From Candidatus Pristimantibacillus lignocellulolyticus (GTDB lineage: Bacteria > Bacillota > Bacilli > Paenibacillales > Paenibacillaceae): a DNA stretch of 64,000 nt. Positions 8,462 to 17,098 of this stretch are shown one piece after another; the stretch's first letter is position 1, and every line of letters begins with the position of its first letter. Under the pieces are notes generated by a model that was given only the letters and a program-made list of their open reading frames with translations, was not told the DNA's origin and did no database searches. The position numbers and the translations under genes were made by a program. The stretch is taken from the NCBI GenBank assembly GCA_023639215.1, contig CP097899.1, positions 3,406,001-3,470,000 of the forward strand, in the 5' to 3' direction.

Positions 8462-10804
8462 ATGATAACCAATACATCCCTAACTAAATTATATTATGCA
8501 CAACCTGCTACTCAATGGGAAGAAGCTCTGCCTATCGGTAATGGTCGCATCGGTGCAATGGTGTTTGGCAATGTGAACAAAGACAGATATCAATTGAATG
8601 AAGACACGTTATGGTCAGGTTTTCCAAGGGACACGAATAATTATGAGGCACTTCGTCATTTGAAAACATCACGTGATTTACTCCAGCAAGGGAAGTATTC
8701 TGAAGCCGAAGCGCTCATCGAAAATAAGATGCTAGCCGTAAATTGCCAAGCATATCAACCTTTTGGAGATCTATATATTGAATGGTTGAATGCACCAAGT
8801 GATGTTGTTCAATATGAGCGTAGCTTAGAACTATCAACCGCTGTTGCGACAACGTTAGTTGTTAATGGAAATAACACTTATACTCGTGAAGCTTGGGTAA
8901 GTGCAACGGATGATGTGCTATTTATTGCTTATCGTTCCCAAGGCGATACTAAACTTTCGTTGAAAGCAAGCTTTGATCTTCCTCATCCATCTAATGTTAT
9001 CGTTGAAGATGAGAGTCTTATTGTGAACAGTAAATGTCCAATGCATATTGCTGATAATTATTTTGAGGATCATCCATTTGCGGTGCAATATGAAGAGGAA
9101 TATGGAATAATATATCAATCTCAATTGCAAGCTCTCACAGATGGAGCAGTTATCGTGGATGAAGACAGAGTAACTGTTCACCATGCGACTAATGTACTTT
9201 TCGTTATTTCAATCGCAACGAGTTTTAATGGATTTGATAAGCAACCTCATCACAATTACGACGAGCTTTCACTTACAAATAAAGCGAAATTAGCAGCTGT
9301 TTCGGAATTGAAGTATGATCAACTTCTTCATTCCCATATTTCTGAACATAAGCGTTTATTCGATCGAGTTAATTTTCAATTAGAAGAAGATGAATTGATG
9401 CTTGAGATACCCACGGATCAACGACTAGAACGATATAAGCTAGGCGAGCAAGATTTGGCATTAGAAAGTTTGTATTTCCATTACGGAAGATACTTACTAA
9501 TAACTAGTTCTAGACCTGGTACGCAGCCAGCTAATTTGCAAGGGATATGGAATCATCGAATTCAACCACCATGGAATAGTGATTATACAACAAATATTAA
9601 TACTCAGATGAACTACTGGCCAGCCGAGTCAACTTCCTTAAGTGAATGTCATGAACCATTGTTACAAATGGTCGAACAATTAACAGTGACTGGCACTCGT
9701 ACCGCACGTATACATTACAATGCAAATGGGTGGGTAGCTCATCATAATGTAGACATATGGAGAATGACTTCTCCAACTGCAGGTCATCCAAGCTGGGCAT
9801 TTTGGCCAATGGGTGGTGTTTGGTTAACGCAACATCTGTGGGAAAGATACTTGTTTCATCCAGATCCGACCTATTTAGCTGAGCGTGCTTATCCTGTTAT
9901 GAAAGGTGCAGCACAGTTTTGTCTAGATTGGCTAGTGGAGGACGAGCTAGGTAATTTGAAGGTAAGTCCGTCTACTTCGCCAGAGAACAAATTTATATAT
10001 GATAATAACAACATTAGTAGTGTCGCGGAAAATTCTGCGATGGATATCACTTTGATTTCTGAATTGTTCCAACATATTATTGAAGCGACTTATATTCTTA
10101 ATATCGATCAACAATTTAGCTCGAAAGTTGAACAAGCATTAGCAAAAATGCCGAAGCTGACAATTAACGAAGCGGGTCATATTCAAGAGTGGTCGACGAA
10201 TTTTACAGAGCAAGAGCCAGGTCATCGCCATATGTCGCATCTATATGGATTGCATCCGGGAACTTCTATTAATACACCTGAACTTATTGAAGCAGCGAAG
10301 CAATCTTTAGCTAGTCGAATATCACAAGGTGGCGGTCATACAGGTTGGAGCTGTGCATGGCTTATTAATTTGTATGCACGACTTCGTATGCCTGAGGAAT
10401 GCTACTCATTCATCCGTACATTGTTAGCTAGATCCACATATCCGAATCTTTTTGACGCACATCCACCGTTCCAAATCGATGGTAACTTTGGAGGGACTGC
10501 CGGTATGGTTGAAGCTTTAGTACAAAGTCATCTAGGAACGATACAACTACTTCCTTCATTACCGAAAGCTTGGGCAACTGGTGAGATTAACGGATTAACA
10601 GCACGTGGAGGATTTACGGTGGATTTGAAGTGGACTGATGGACAATTACTAGCAGCATCGATAGAGTCGCTTTACGGTCGACCGCTACGAGTGGTATACA
10701 ACCAACCCATTATTATTATAGATGAAGCAACAGACCAGACCTACTCAGCAGAGCAATTGATTTCTACTTCTGCAGGTAGTCGATACACAGTTCACATAGG
10801 TTAG
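8462..10804 (+). CDS. GH95 family alpha-L-fucosidase / alpha-L-galactosidase
   Basis: This is a GH95 enzyme of about 780 residues that removes terminal alpha-L-fucose or alpha-L-galactose from glycans by inversion. The N-terminal domain opens with the typical WEEALPIGNGRIGAMVFG. The (alpha/alpha)6 barrel contains GTQPANLQGIWNH and NTNINTQMNYWPAE-like asparagine clusters of the family. The C-terminal part carries DGNFGGTAGMVEAL, where a catalytic carboxylate is expected. No signal peptide is visible, so it is probably cytoplasmic. GTG 8453 is also in frame but only 3 nt from AGGAG (8445-8449), so ATG 8462 is chosen. The AraC regulator gene follows 157 bp later. Confidence 0.87.
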   Translation: MITNTSLTKLYYAQPATQWEEALPIGNGRIGAMVFGNVNKDRYQLNEDTLWSGFPRDTNNYEALRHLKTSRDLLQQGKYSEAEALIENKMLAVNCQAYQPFGDLYIEWLNAPSDVVQYERSLELSTAVATTLVVNGNNTYTREAWVSATDDVLFIAYRSQGDTKLSLKASFDLPHPSNVIVEDESLIVNSKCPMHIADNYFEDHPFAVQYEEEYGIIYQSQLQALTDGAVIVDEDRVTVHHATNVLFVISIATSFNGFDKQPHHNYDELSLTNKAKLAAVSELKYDQLLHSHISEHKRLFDRVNFQLEEDELMLEIPTDQRLERYKLGEQDLALESLYFHYGRYLLITSSRPGTQPANLQGIWNHRIQPPWNSDYTTNINTQMNYWPAESTSLSECHEPLLQMVEQLTVTGTRTARIHYNANGWVAHHNVDIWRMTSPTAGHPSWAFWPMGGVWLTQHLWERYLFHPDPTYLAERAYPVMKGAAQFCLDWLVEDELGNLKVSPSTSPENKFIYDNNNISSVAENSAMDITLISELFQHIIEATYILNIDQQFSSKVEQALAKMPKLTINEAGHIQEWSTNFTEQEPGHRHMSHLYGLHPGTSINTPELIEAAKQSLASRISQGGGHTGWSCAWLINLYARLRMPEECYSFIRTLLARSTYPNLFDAHPPFQIDGNFGGTAGMVEALVQSHLGTIQLLPSLPKAWATGEINGLTARGGFTVDLKWTDGQLLAASIESLYGRPLRVVYNQPIIIIDEATDQTYSAEQLISTSAGSRYTVHIG

Positions 10805-10961
10805 AATCTCAAGGGAAAGCAGTGACAGAGCAAGGTTGGATTTAGGTTATCGTTTTGTTCAACGTATGTTATGATACGATAGTGTTGATTGTTTAAGATA
10901 TTGGACTAGTATATATAGATTAATCACAACGAGATATACAAGCAACTTGGAGGAGAACTAG

Positions 10962-12533
10962 ATGTATAAAGTGATGATTGTTGATGATGAACCAATGATT
11001 AGACAAGGCTTGCAATCATTAATTGAGTGGAATGAGTATGGTTTTCAAGTAGTTGCTCTTGCTAGCAATGGAGTCGAAGCCATTGAATTATATAAAGAGC
11101 ATTTTCCCGACCTTATACTCATTGATATTCGTATGCCAATCATGGATGGCATTAGAGCAATTGGAGAACTACGACAACTGGGCGCTAATTCACGAATTTT
11201 AGTATTGAGTGGCTATGGCGAATTTCAATATGCTCAACAAGCGATTCGTTATAAAGTAGACGGTTATGTAATGAAGCCTATAGATGAGCATGAGCTAATT
11301 ATGTATATTGAGAAGGCAAGCAAAGAACTGAATCAATTACAGCAAGCACCCATTGTTAGTTCACAAACAATAGCATTGCTTCGTGAAGAATGGTTGAAAG
11401 ATTTTGTAGAACATGAGCTGGAGGAAGCAGAGCTAAGTATAGATCATTGGAAGCGTCTTTTTACGCATCCATTTTTGCAAGCGAATATTGTTTTGGTTGA
11501 TACATATAGTCGTGAGATTTCAACCACAACTCGTAATACGATTAAACAACAACTTTCTATCTTTATTGAAGACCAGACTTGGGGATATGTATTCTCCACA
11601 GATACTTATATTGGCATAATAATTAGTCAGAGCACGATGAATCAGGCGAAGAAAGAACATTTGAATAATATTATTGAACTTTCATGTAATCATAAAGCAC
11701 AATTTGTAGCAGTAATGACATCTACACATACGGACTTAGTAGCATTGTATGAAGAAGTTATTCAATTGAAAAGTGCTTTGAAAAATCGTTTCTTTATGAA
11801 TTCTAATAAGTTATTTAATCTAACTGATATTATTCATGCTCATGATGATGACAAGCCTAAGCTTCCATTGATGGTATTTATTGATCAGATGTCTCAAAAA
11901 ATATTTTATGTGATGGATCTCGGAAACAAAACGCGACTGGATGAACTTATTGAACAAATAGCTGATTTATTGAGAAACTATTGTGATACGGAGCAACAAA
12001 TGAAATCTAGTTGGGCCCAGTTGTTAACGATGGCTATAAAACGAATTTCTGCGATGCATCCACAATTACTACTTGAAGCAGATTTGAAGCTTGTTACACA
12101 GCTTTATTTGACTCATCATTATCAGCTGATGTTAGAACAATTGAAACTCCAATTAACTTCTTTAATGAATTGCTTAACCGTAACAGCAAGCACAAATACG
12201 ACGGTGATTAAACAAATGATTGACTTTATTGATCGACATTATGCTGAACCGCTACGATTAGAGACGATGGCTGATCTATTTAATTATAATAGTGGCTACT
12301 TAGGTAAGATGTTTAAAAATCATACTGGTGTCAGTTTTAATACGTATTTGGATAATGTGAGAATTGAACAATCCATTGTGATGCTTCAAGAAGGTTACAA
12401 AGTACATCAAGTGGCGGAGCGAGTAGGGTATGCTAATGTAGATTATTTCCATAGTAAATTCAAGAAGTATAAGGGTGTTTCACCATCTGCGTATAAGCCG
12501 AACCCATTAAGTATATCATCAACTGATCAATAA
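10962..12533 (+). CDS. YesN-type response regulator with AraC DNA-binding domain
   Basis: This is a transcription regulator of 523 residues. The N-terminal receiver domain (about 1-120) has acidic residues Asp8/Asp9, phospho-acceptor Asp55 in LIDIRMPIMDG, and the conserved Lys in VMKPID. A long linker domain of about 280 residues follows, then a C-terminal AraC double helix-turn-helix (about 420-515) ending in YFHSKFKKYKGVSPSAYK. The family normally pairs with a YesM-type sensor kinase, but none is next to it. Its position between GH95 and a sugar-binding lipoprotein suggests it controls glycan genes. The ribosome binding site is TTGGAGGAG. Confidence 0.88.
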   Translation: MYKVMIVDDEPMIRQGLQSLIEWNEYGFQVVALASNGVEAIELYKEHFPDLILIDIRMPIMDGIRAIGELRQLGANSRILVLSGYGEFQYAQQAIRYKVDGYVMKPIDEHELIMYIEKASKELNQLQQAPIVSSQTIALLREEWLKDFVEHELEEAELSIDHWKRLFTHPFLQANIVLVDTYSREISTTTRNTIKQQLSIFIEDQTWGYVFSTDTYIGIIISQSTMNQAKKEHLNNIIELSCNHKAQFVAVMTSTHTDLVALYEEVIQLKSALKNRFFMNSNKLFNLTDIIHAHDDDKPKLPLMVFIDQMSQKIFYVMDLGNKTRLDELIEQIADLLRNYCDTEQQMKSSWAQLLTMAIKRISAMHPQLLLEADLKLVTQLYLTHHYQLMLEQLKLQLTSLMNCLTVTASTNTTVIKQMIDFIDRHYAEPLRLETMADLFNYNSGYLGKMFKNHTGVSFNTYLDNVRIEQSIVMLQEGYKVHQVAERVGYANVDYFHSKFKKYKGVSPSAYKPNPLSISSTDQ

Positions 12534-12590
12534 TTATATTAGAGCTCATTCGTAATATAATACTCACAGATAAATGGGAGGCAGTAATTC

Positions 12591-14297
12591 ATGAAGAAAG
12601 TCTCAAAGGGACTTAGCTTGTTGTTAATGATGACGATGTTAATGTTAACAGCTTGTGGTAGTAACAGTATCAGCACCAGCACTAATAATGCTGTCACAAC
12701 GAACAGTACCTCTGCTGCAAGTGAAGAAACGGATGAACCTTTTACCATTCTACTTGTCTCTGCTGATGTGAATCCTGATTGGGATAAGATGCAAAGCGAA
12801 GTTGGTAAAGCAATCTATGAGAAAACTGGCGTAACTGTAGAAATAGACTTCCCAGTTGATGGTTCTGATGCAGATATGTTCGCTTTAATGGTTGAAAATG
12901 ATAAGTATCCAGATCTAGTAATACCAAATGATAATACGAGTCAATTGGTAGATGCTGGCGCACTTGTTGACCTTCGTCCATTGCTTGAAGAACATGCACC
13001 TAATCTTATGAAGGTTTATGGCGAATATCTTGATCGCCTTGAATACAGTGCTACTGACCGTTCTATCTATACATTGCCACTTGATGGTGTTAATCAAACT
13101 GATTATGAAGCTAATGGTGGATTCCAGCTACAGCATCAAGTATTAGAATTTCTAGGCTACCCGCAAATTAATACGGTGGAAGATTATGAAAATGCAATTA
13201 AAACTTATATTGAGCAGAATCCACAAACCGAAGATGGTCAATCTCGTATAGGTCTTTCCTTGAACGGTGGAGAATCGCAGTTTTTTATTTCTGTGACGAA
13301 CCCTGCATTCTATGCAACAGGCGCACCAGATGATGGTGAGTTCTATGTGAATCAAGAAAATTATGAAGTTATGATGCATTACCAACGTACAGAAGAGCGA
13401 GAATACTTCCGTTGGTTGAATCATATGAATGATATCGGTCTACTTGACCCGGAATCTTTCGTACAAAAAAATGATGATTATCAAGCTAAAGTTGCTTCTG
13501 GTCGCGTACTTGGCCTAATCGATCAAGCTTTGAATTATCAAGTAGCAGAAAATGCTTTGAAAGCAGAAGGTAAACTGGATTCAACATATGCAAGTTTTCC
13601 TGTAACATTAGATGAAACGTATAAATCTGCATCATTCCAAGGTACTGGTTACATTGCTGGATATGGTATTGGTATTACCATTGATGCTAATGATCCAGTT
13701 CGTATTATTAAATATCTTGATTACTTAGCTTCAGATGAAGGTCAAGTGCTTGTTAACTGGGGTATTGAAGGTGTTCACTATATTGTAGATGATAACGGCA
13801 AACGTTCGATTCCTGATGAAGTTCAAAATATTAGAACAAATGATGCAAGTAACTTCCGAAAAGAATCTGGTATCGGTAACTATTGGATGTCTGCCCGTTA
13901 TGGTGATGGCGTTCTAGATCCTTCTGGTAATCCTTATACGACTAACTTCTCTGATCAAATAGTAACAGCTTACACTGACGCAGATAAGAAAACGCTAGCT
14001 GCTTACGATGCTACAACGTATAAAGATCTATGGCCTACTGCTAAAGAGTTTTCAGAACGTGCATATGGTGCAGGTTGGACAATTAATTTTGACGCAGAGT
14101 CTGATGCAAATTTCATTTTCGATAAAGCTCAAGCTTTGATAAAGAACTATATTCCACAAGCGATTGTTGCTGACCCATCTGAGTTTGATATCATTTATGA
14201 TGAATTTTTAGCTGAACTTGAGAAAGCCGGAGTAAGTATGATGACGGATGAATATTCTAAACTAATTAAAGATCGTATTGAGATTTGGTCTAATTAG
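12591..14297 (+). CDS. extracellular solute-binding lipoprotein (LplA-like)
   Basis: This is a large binding protein of 568 residues of the family that partners LplB/YtcP-like permeases in Paenibacillaceae. Its signal peptide ends in lipobox LTAC (Cys near residue 22), followed by a Ser/Thr/Asn-rich linker. GGGAGG precedes the ATG, and TATAAT lies at 12556-12561. There are no permease genes beside it and a strong terminator follows, so it is an orphan gene. It may serve the importer at 277-3385 or act as an accessory sensor for the adjacent response regulator. Both options are inference. Confidence 0.82.
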   Translation: MKKVSKGLSLLLMMTMLMLTACGSNSISTSTNNAVTTNSTSAASEETDEPFTILLVSADVNPDWDKMQSEVGKAIYEKTGVTVEIDFPVDGSDADMFALMVENDKYPDLVIPNDNTSQLVDAGALVDLRPLLEEHAPNLMKVYGEYLDRLEYSATDRSIYTLPLDGVNQTDYEANGGFQLQHQVLEFLGYPQINTVEDYENAIKTYIEQNPQTEDGQSRIGLSLNGGESQFFISVTNPAFYATGAPDDGEFYVNQENYEVMMHYQRTEEREYFRWLNHMNDIGLLDPESFVQKNDDYQAKVASGRVLGLIDQALNYQVAENALKAEGKLDSTYASFPVTLDETYKSASFQGTGYIAGYGIGITIDANDPVRIIKYLDYLASDEGQVLVNWGIEGVHYIVDDNGKRSIPDEVQNIRTNDASNFRKESGIGNYWMSARYGDGVLDPSGNPYTTNFSDQIVTAYTDADKKTLAAYDATTYKDLWPTAKEFSERAYGAGWTINFDAESDANFIFDKAQALIKNYIPQAIVADPSEFDIIYDEFLAELEKAGVSMMTDEYSKLIKDRIEIWSN

Positions 14298-14335
14298 TTT
14301 AATCTAATAGTAATAGATGAACTTATAAATTATAG

Positions 14336-14388
14336 CTGCTGAGAGGTAAGGGTGGTCAATCCATCAATACCTCTCAGCAGTTTTTTAT
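14336..14388 (+). terminator. strong rho-independent terminator
   Basis: A 13-bp perfect stem (14336-14348 with 14368-14380) is followed directly by TTTTTTATTT. It ends the lipoprotein transcript. Confidence 0.92.
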
Positions 14389-14395
14389 TTAAAGA

Positions 14396-14885
14396 GGAAG
14401 TTCAAAAAGCGGGCTTTGATAACGATGATTAGCTTCTTAGTTTATTCGACATCAAATATGAAGCGAACTTGGGAAGTCCGGTACGCATGTACCAATAACG
14501 TACATTTGCGTTTCCTCCTTCCACAAGTAGCGCTCCATCTTCTCGGTTCTGAATGCCCGCTTTTTGAACCACGATTGAAAGAGTAAGTTCAAAAAGCGGA
14601 CATTGATAACGATGATTAGCTTCTTAGTTTATTCGACATCGAATATGAAGCGAACTTGGGAAGTAAAGTATAGGCTTCCGATGTATGTTTCTTGCAGAAA
14701 CATTGAAGGTACGCATGTACCAATAACGTACAATTGCGTTTCCTCCTTTCACAAGTAGCGCTCCGTCTTCTCGGTTCTGAATGCCCGCTTTTTGAACCAC
14801 GATTGAAAGAGGAAGTTCAAAAAGCGTGCTTTGATAACGATGATTAGCTTCGTAGTTTTTTCACATCGAATATGAAGCGAACTTG
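14396..14885. repeat. cluster of long palindromic MITE-like elements (2 full, 1 partial)
   Basis: Two full copies (14396-14570 and 14583-14798) and a left-end fragment (14811-14885) lie head to tail. Each begins with GTTCAAAAAGCGG and ends with the inverse CCGCTTTTTGAAC, giving terminal inverted repeats of about 15 bp. The interior is also largely self-complementary. Copy 2 carries an extra insert with its own small hairpin (ATGTTTC...GAAACAT) and is about 40 bp longer. No coding capacity or transposase is seen. Related elements recur at 18276, 26582, 30501 and 37497, with fragments at 45935 and 54305. Confidence 0.85.
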
Positions 14886-15003
14886 TAGACAAATCTTAGT
14901 TCATTTGGTAAGTCAGTTAAATTTATTTACATAGAACTTGTAATTTTGTAAACAATATAACTAATCGTAGGTCATTGCAATGAGGTTGCTTGAGTGGAGT
15001 TAT

Positions 15004-15154
15004 ATGAAAAGTTTGGTTTATGCTTCCGAAGCAACTTTTCATTACAAAGCAGTTGTTCAAAGGAGCGAAATGAAAAGTTATGTTTATGCTTTCGAAGTAA
15101 CTTTTCATTAACAAAGAAGTTGTTATGAGTAGCGAAATGAAAAGTTTTAGGAGG
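15004..15154 (+). repeat. hairpin leader repeat fused to the spoVAC ribosome binding site
   Basis: There are two full hairpin units and a terminal half-unit. Unit 1 pairs ATGAAAAGTT (15004-15013) with AACTTTTCAT (15033-15042). Unit 2 pairs AATGAAAAGTTA (15069-15080) with TAACTTTTCATT (15098-15109). The half-unit AATGAAAAGTTTT runs directly into AGGAGG (15149-15154). Loops carry TGCTTCCGAAG or TGCTTTCGAAG. The 3' arm of unit 2 could pair either with its own 5' arm or with the half-unit beside the ribosome binding site, so two exclusive folds are possible. Confidence 0.85.
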
Positions 15155-15160
15155 ATTAAT

Positions 15161-15655
15161 ATGAGCAAACAGCGTAAAAAAACTGTTACAAAATATTCTA
15201 AGTCGAATATGAGTTCTAAAGAGTATCAAAGCTTCGCCAAAGCAAAAGAACCTCCACGTACAGTGCTAAAAAATTGTTTGATGGCGTTTCTCATCGGTGG
15301 AGCGATCTGTACTCTAGGTCAAGGTGTCACAGAACTATATATGTACTTCTTCAAAATGACTTCAGAAGAAGCGAGTAATCCTACTGTAGCTACATTAATT
15401 CTCGTATCGGTTATATTGACTTCGCTCGGAGTATATGACAAGTTTGCACAGATTGCGGGTGCAGGTTCTGCAGTGCCTGTTACTGGATTTGCAAATTCAA
15501 TGGCATCAGCTGCCATAGAACATCGTAGCGAAGGTCTAGTACTTGGTGTCGGAAGTAATATGTTCAAGCTTGCAGGAGCAGTTATTGTATTCGGGACAGT
15601 AGCAGCATTTTTCGTGGGGATTGCCTATATTGTACTAGGTATAGGGGGGCATTAA
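15161..15655 (+). CDS. spoVAC: stage V sporulation protein AC
   Basis: SpoVAC is a membrane subunit of the spore channel that moves dipicolinic acid into the forespore and out at germination. It has 164 residues with about four hydrophobic segments after a basic N-terminus, and the family motif AGAGSAVPVTGFANSM. ATG 15161 follows AGGAGG (15149-15154) by 6 nt; the frame opens earlier at 15125, but that start lies inside the leader repeat. It begins a tight spoVAC-spoVAD-spoVAE operon, without spoVAA, AB or AF, a layout known from many Bacilli. The strange hairpin leader is its notable feature. A forespore (sigma G) promoter is expected, but I could not identify one convincingly. Confidence 0.95.
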   Translation: MSKQRKKTVTKYSKSNMSSKEYQSFAKAKEPPRTVLKNCLMAFLIGGAICTLGQGVTELYMYFFKMTSEEASNPTVATLILVSVILTSLGVYDKFAQIAGAGSAVPVTGFANSMASAAIEHRSEGLVLGVGSNMFKLAGAVIVFGTVAAFFVGIAYIVLGIGGH

Positions 15656-15656
15656 T

Positions 15657-16673
15657 ATGTTGCGAGGACAGCAGTCTTGGTGGTTTGAGAAAGCGCCAAA
15701 GATTATTAGCACAGCTACAATTGTAGGACCTCTGGAAGGTCTAGGACCACTTGCTGATACTTTCGATGTGATCCATCCTGAATTAGATATGAATGAGAAG
15801 ACATGGGAAAAAGCTGAACGTTTAATGCTTAACCAAGCGACACAAAAAGCACTATCGAAAGCAAATTTAGATTCATCTGATCTACAAATCTATGTAGGCG
15901 GAGACTTACTTAATCAAATCATAACGAATAGTTTTGTTGCCAGGGAGTTAGCTATCCCTTACTTAGGTGTTTTTGGTGCATGTTCTACATCAATGGAATC
16001 ACTAGCAATCGTAGCACAGCTAGTAAGTAGTGGTGCTGTAAAATATGGAATGGCTGCTACAAGCAGTCATAATGCTACTGCAGAGAAACAATTCCGTTAT
16101 CCAACGGAATATGGAGCTCAAAAACCGCCTACAGCACAAAATACGATTACTGGCTCAGGTGCAGCGATTGTTAGTTTGCAAGGAAAGGGACCTATTATTG
16201 AAGCGGCTACGATTGGTAAGGTCATTGATCTAGGTATTACTGATCCATTCAATATGGGAGCGGCTATGGCTCCAGCTGCGGTAGATACCATCATCGCTCA
16301 TTTCAATGATCTTAATCGATCTCCCCTAGATTATGATCTAATTATTACTGGTGATCTAGCGAGTGTTGGGCATCCCATTGCTAAAGAGTTATTACTGAAA
16401 GAAGGTGTACCGATCAATCAAACTTCTTTTGATGATTGTGGTCTTCGAATCTACGATATAGAACAACAAGATGTACAGGCTGGGGGGTCAGGTGCGGGCT
16501 GTTCAGCTGTCATTACGTATGGTCAAATTATACAACAACTTACAGAAGGTAAATTAAAACGCGTGCTCGTAGTAGCAACGGGTGCATTGATGTCACCGAT
16601 TTCCTTCCAACAAGGTGATACAATTCCTTGTATTGCTCATGCCGTTGCATTAAAAGGAATGGGGGTAGAGTAA
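15657..16673 (+). CDS. spoVAD: stage V sporulation protein AD
   Basis: SpoVAD is the soluble, dipicolinic-acid-binding subunit of the SpoVA channel, with a thiolase-like fold. It has 338 residues, the usual length, and the family motifs YLGVFGACSTSMESLAI and DDCGLRIYD are visible. It starts one base after the spoVAC stop, with GGGGGG as ribosome binding site, and its stop codon abuts the spoVAE ATG, so translation is coupled. Confidence 0.96.
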   Translation: MLRGQQSWWFEKAPKIISTATIVGPLEGLGPLADTFDVIHPELDMNEKTWEKAERLMLNQATQKALSKANLDSSDLQIYVGGDLLNQIITNSFVARELAIPYLGVFGACSTSMESLAIVAQLVSSGAVKYGMAATSSHNATAEKQFRYPTEYGAQKPPTAQNTITGSGAAIVSLQGKGPIIEAATIGKVIDLGITDPFNMGAAMAPAAVDTIIAHFNDLNRSPLDYDLIITGDLASVGHPIAKELLLKEGVPINQTSFDDCGLRIYDIEQQDVQAGGSGAGCSAVITYGQIIQQLTEGKLKRVLVVATGALMSPISFQQGDTIPCIAHAVALKGMGVE

Positions 16674-17024
16674 ATGATCTATTTTTGGGCTTTTGTCGTT
16701 GGTGGTGCGATCTGTGTAATTGGACAGTTGATGTTTGATGTTATGAAATTAACGCCTGCTCATACGATGGCAACACTCGTTGTAGTGGGTGCTATTGTAG
16801 ATGGTTTTGGTTGGTACGAGCCATTAGTTGAGTTTGCAGGAGCAGGAGCAACCGTCCCAATTACGAGTTTTGGTAATGCGCTCGTACATGGTGCATTAAC
16901 TGAGTTATTTGAGGTAGGGTGGATCGGCGTTATATCTGGTATATTCAAAGTAACGAGTGCCGGTATTTCAGCTGCGATTATATTCTCCTTCTTAGCGGCA
17001 CTATTTGTGAAACCAAAAGGATAA
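16674..17024 (+). CDS. spoVAE: stage V sporulation protein AE
   Basis: This is the third SpoVA channel subunit, 116 residues with about three or four membrane segments. It contains AGAGATVPITSFGNALVHG, homologous to the matching segment of SpoVAC, reflecting the shared origin of the two membrane subunits. Its ATG follows the spoVAD stop directly, with GGGGGTAGAG upstream. It ends the operon before a strong terminator. Confidence 0.95.
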   Translation: MIYFWAFVVGGAICVIGQLMFDVMKLTPAHTMATLVVVGAIVDGFGWYEPLVEFAGAGATVPITSFGNALVHGALTELFEVGWIGVISGIFKVTSAGISAAIIFSFLAALFVKPKG

Positions 17025-17042
17025 TTATAGCAATATTGTAGA

Positions 17043-17097
17043 AGGCTTCGTCCAAATTTCGCGTTATGCTGCGCAATTTGGACGAAGCCTTTTTTTA
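17043..17097. terminator. bidirectional terminator after spoVAE
   Basis: A 16-bp perfect stem (17043-17058 with 17075-17090) is followed by seven T. It also serves the convergent gene on the minus strand. Confidence 0.93.
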
Positions 17098-17098
17098 C

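Noticed and set aside
14923..15229. Overlapping minus-strand frames in the spoVAC leader region
   Set aside because: They are shadows of the hairpin repeats and of the start of spoVAC, without ribosome binding sites.
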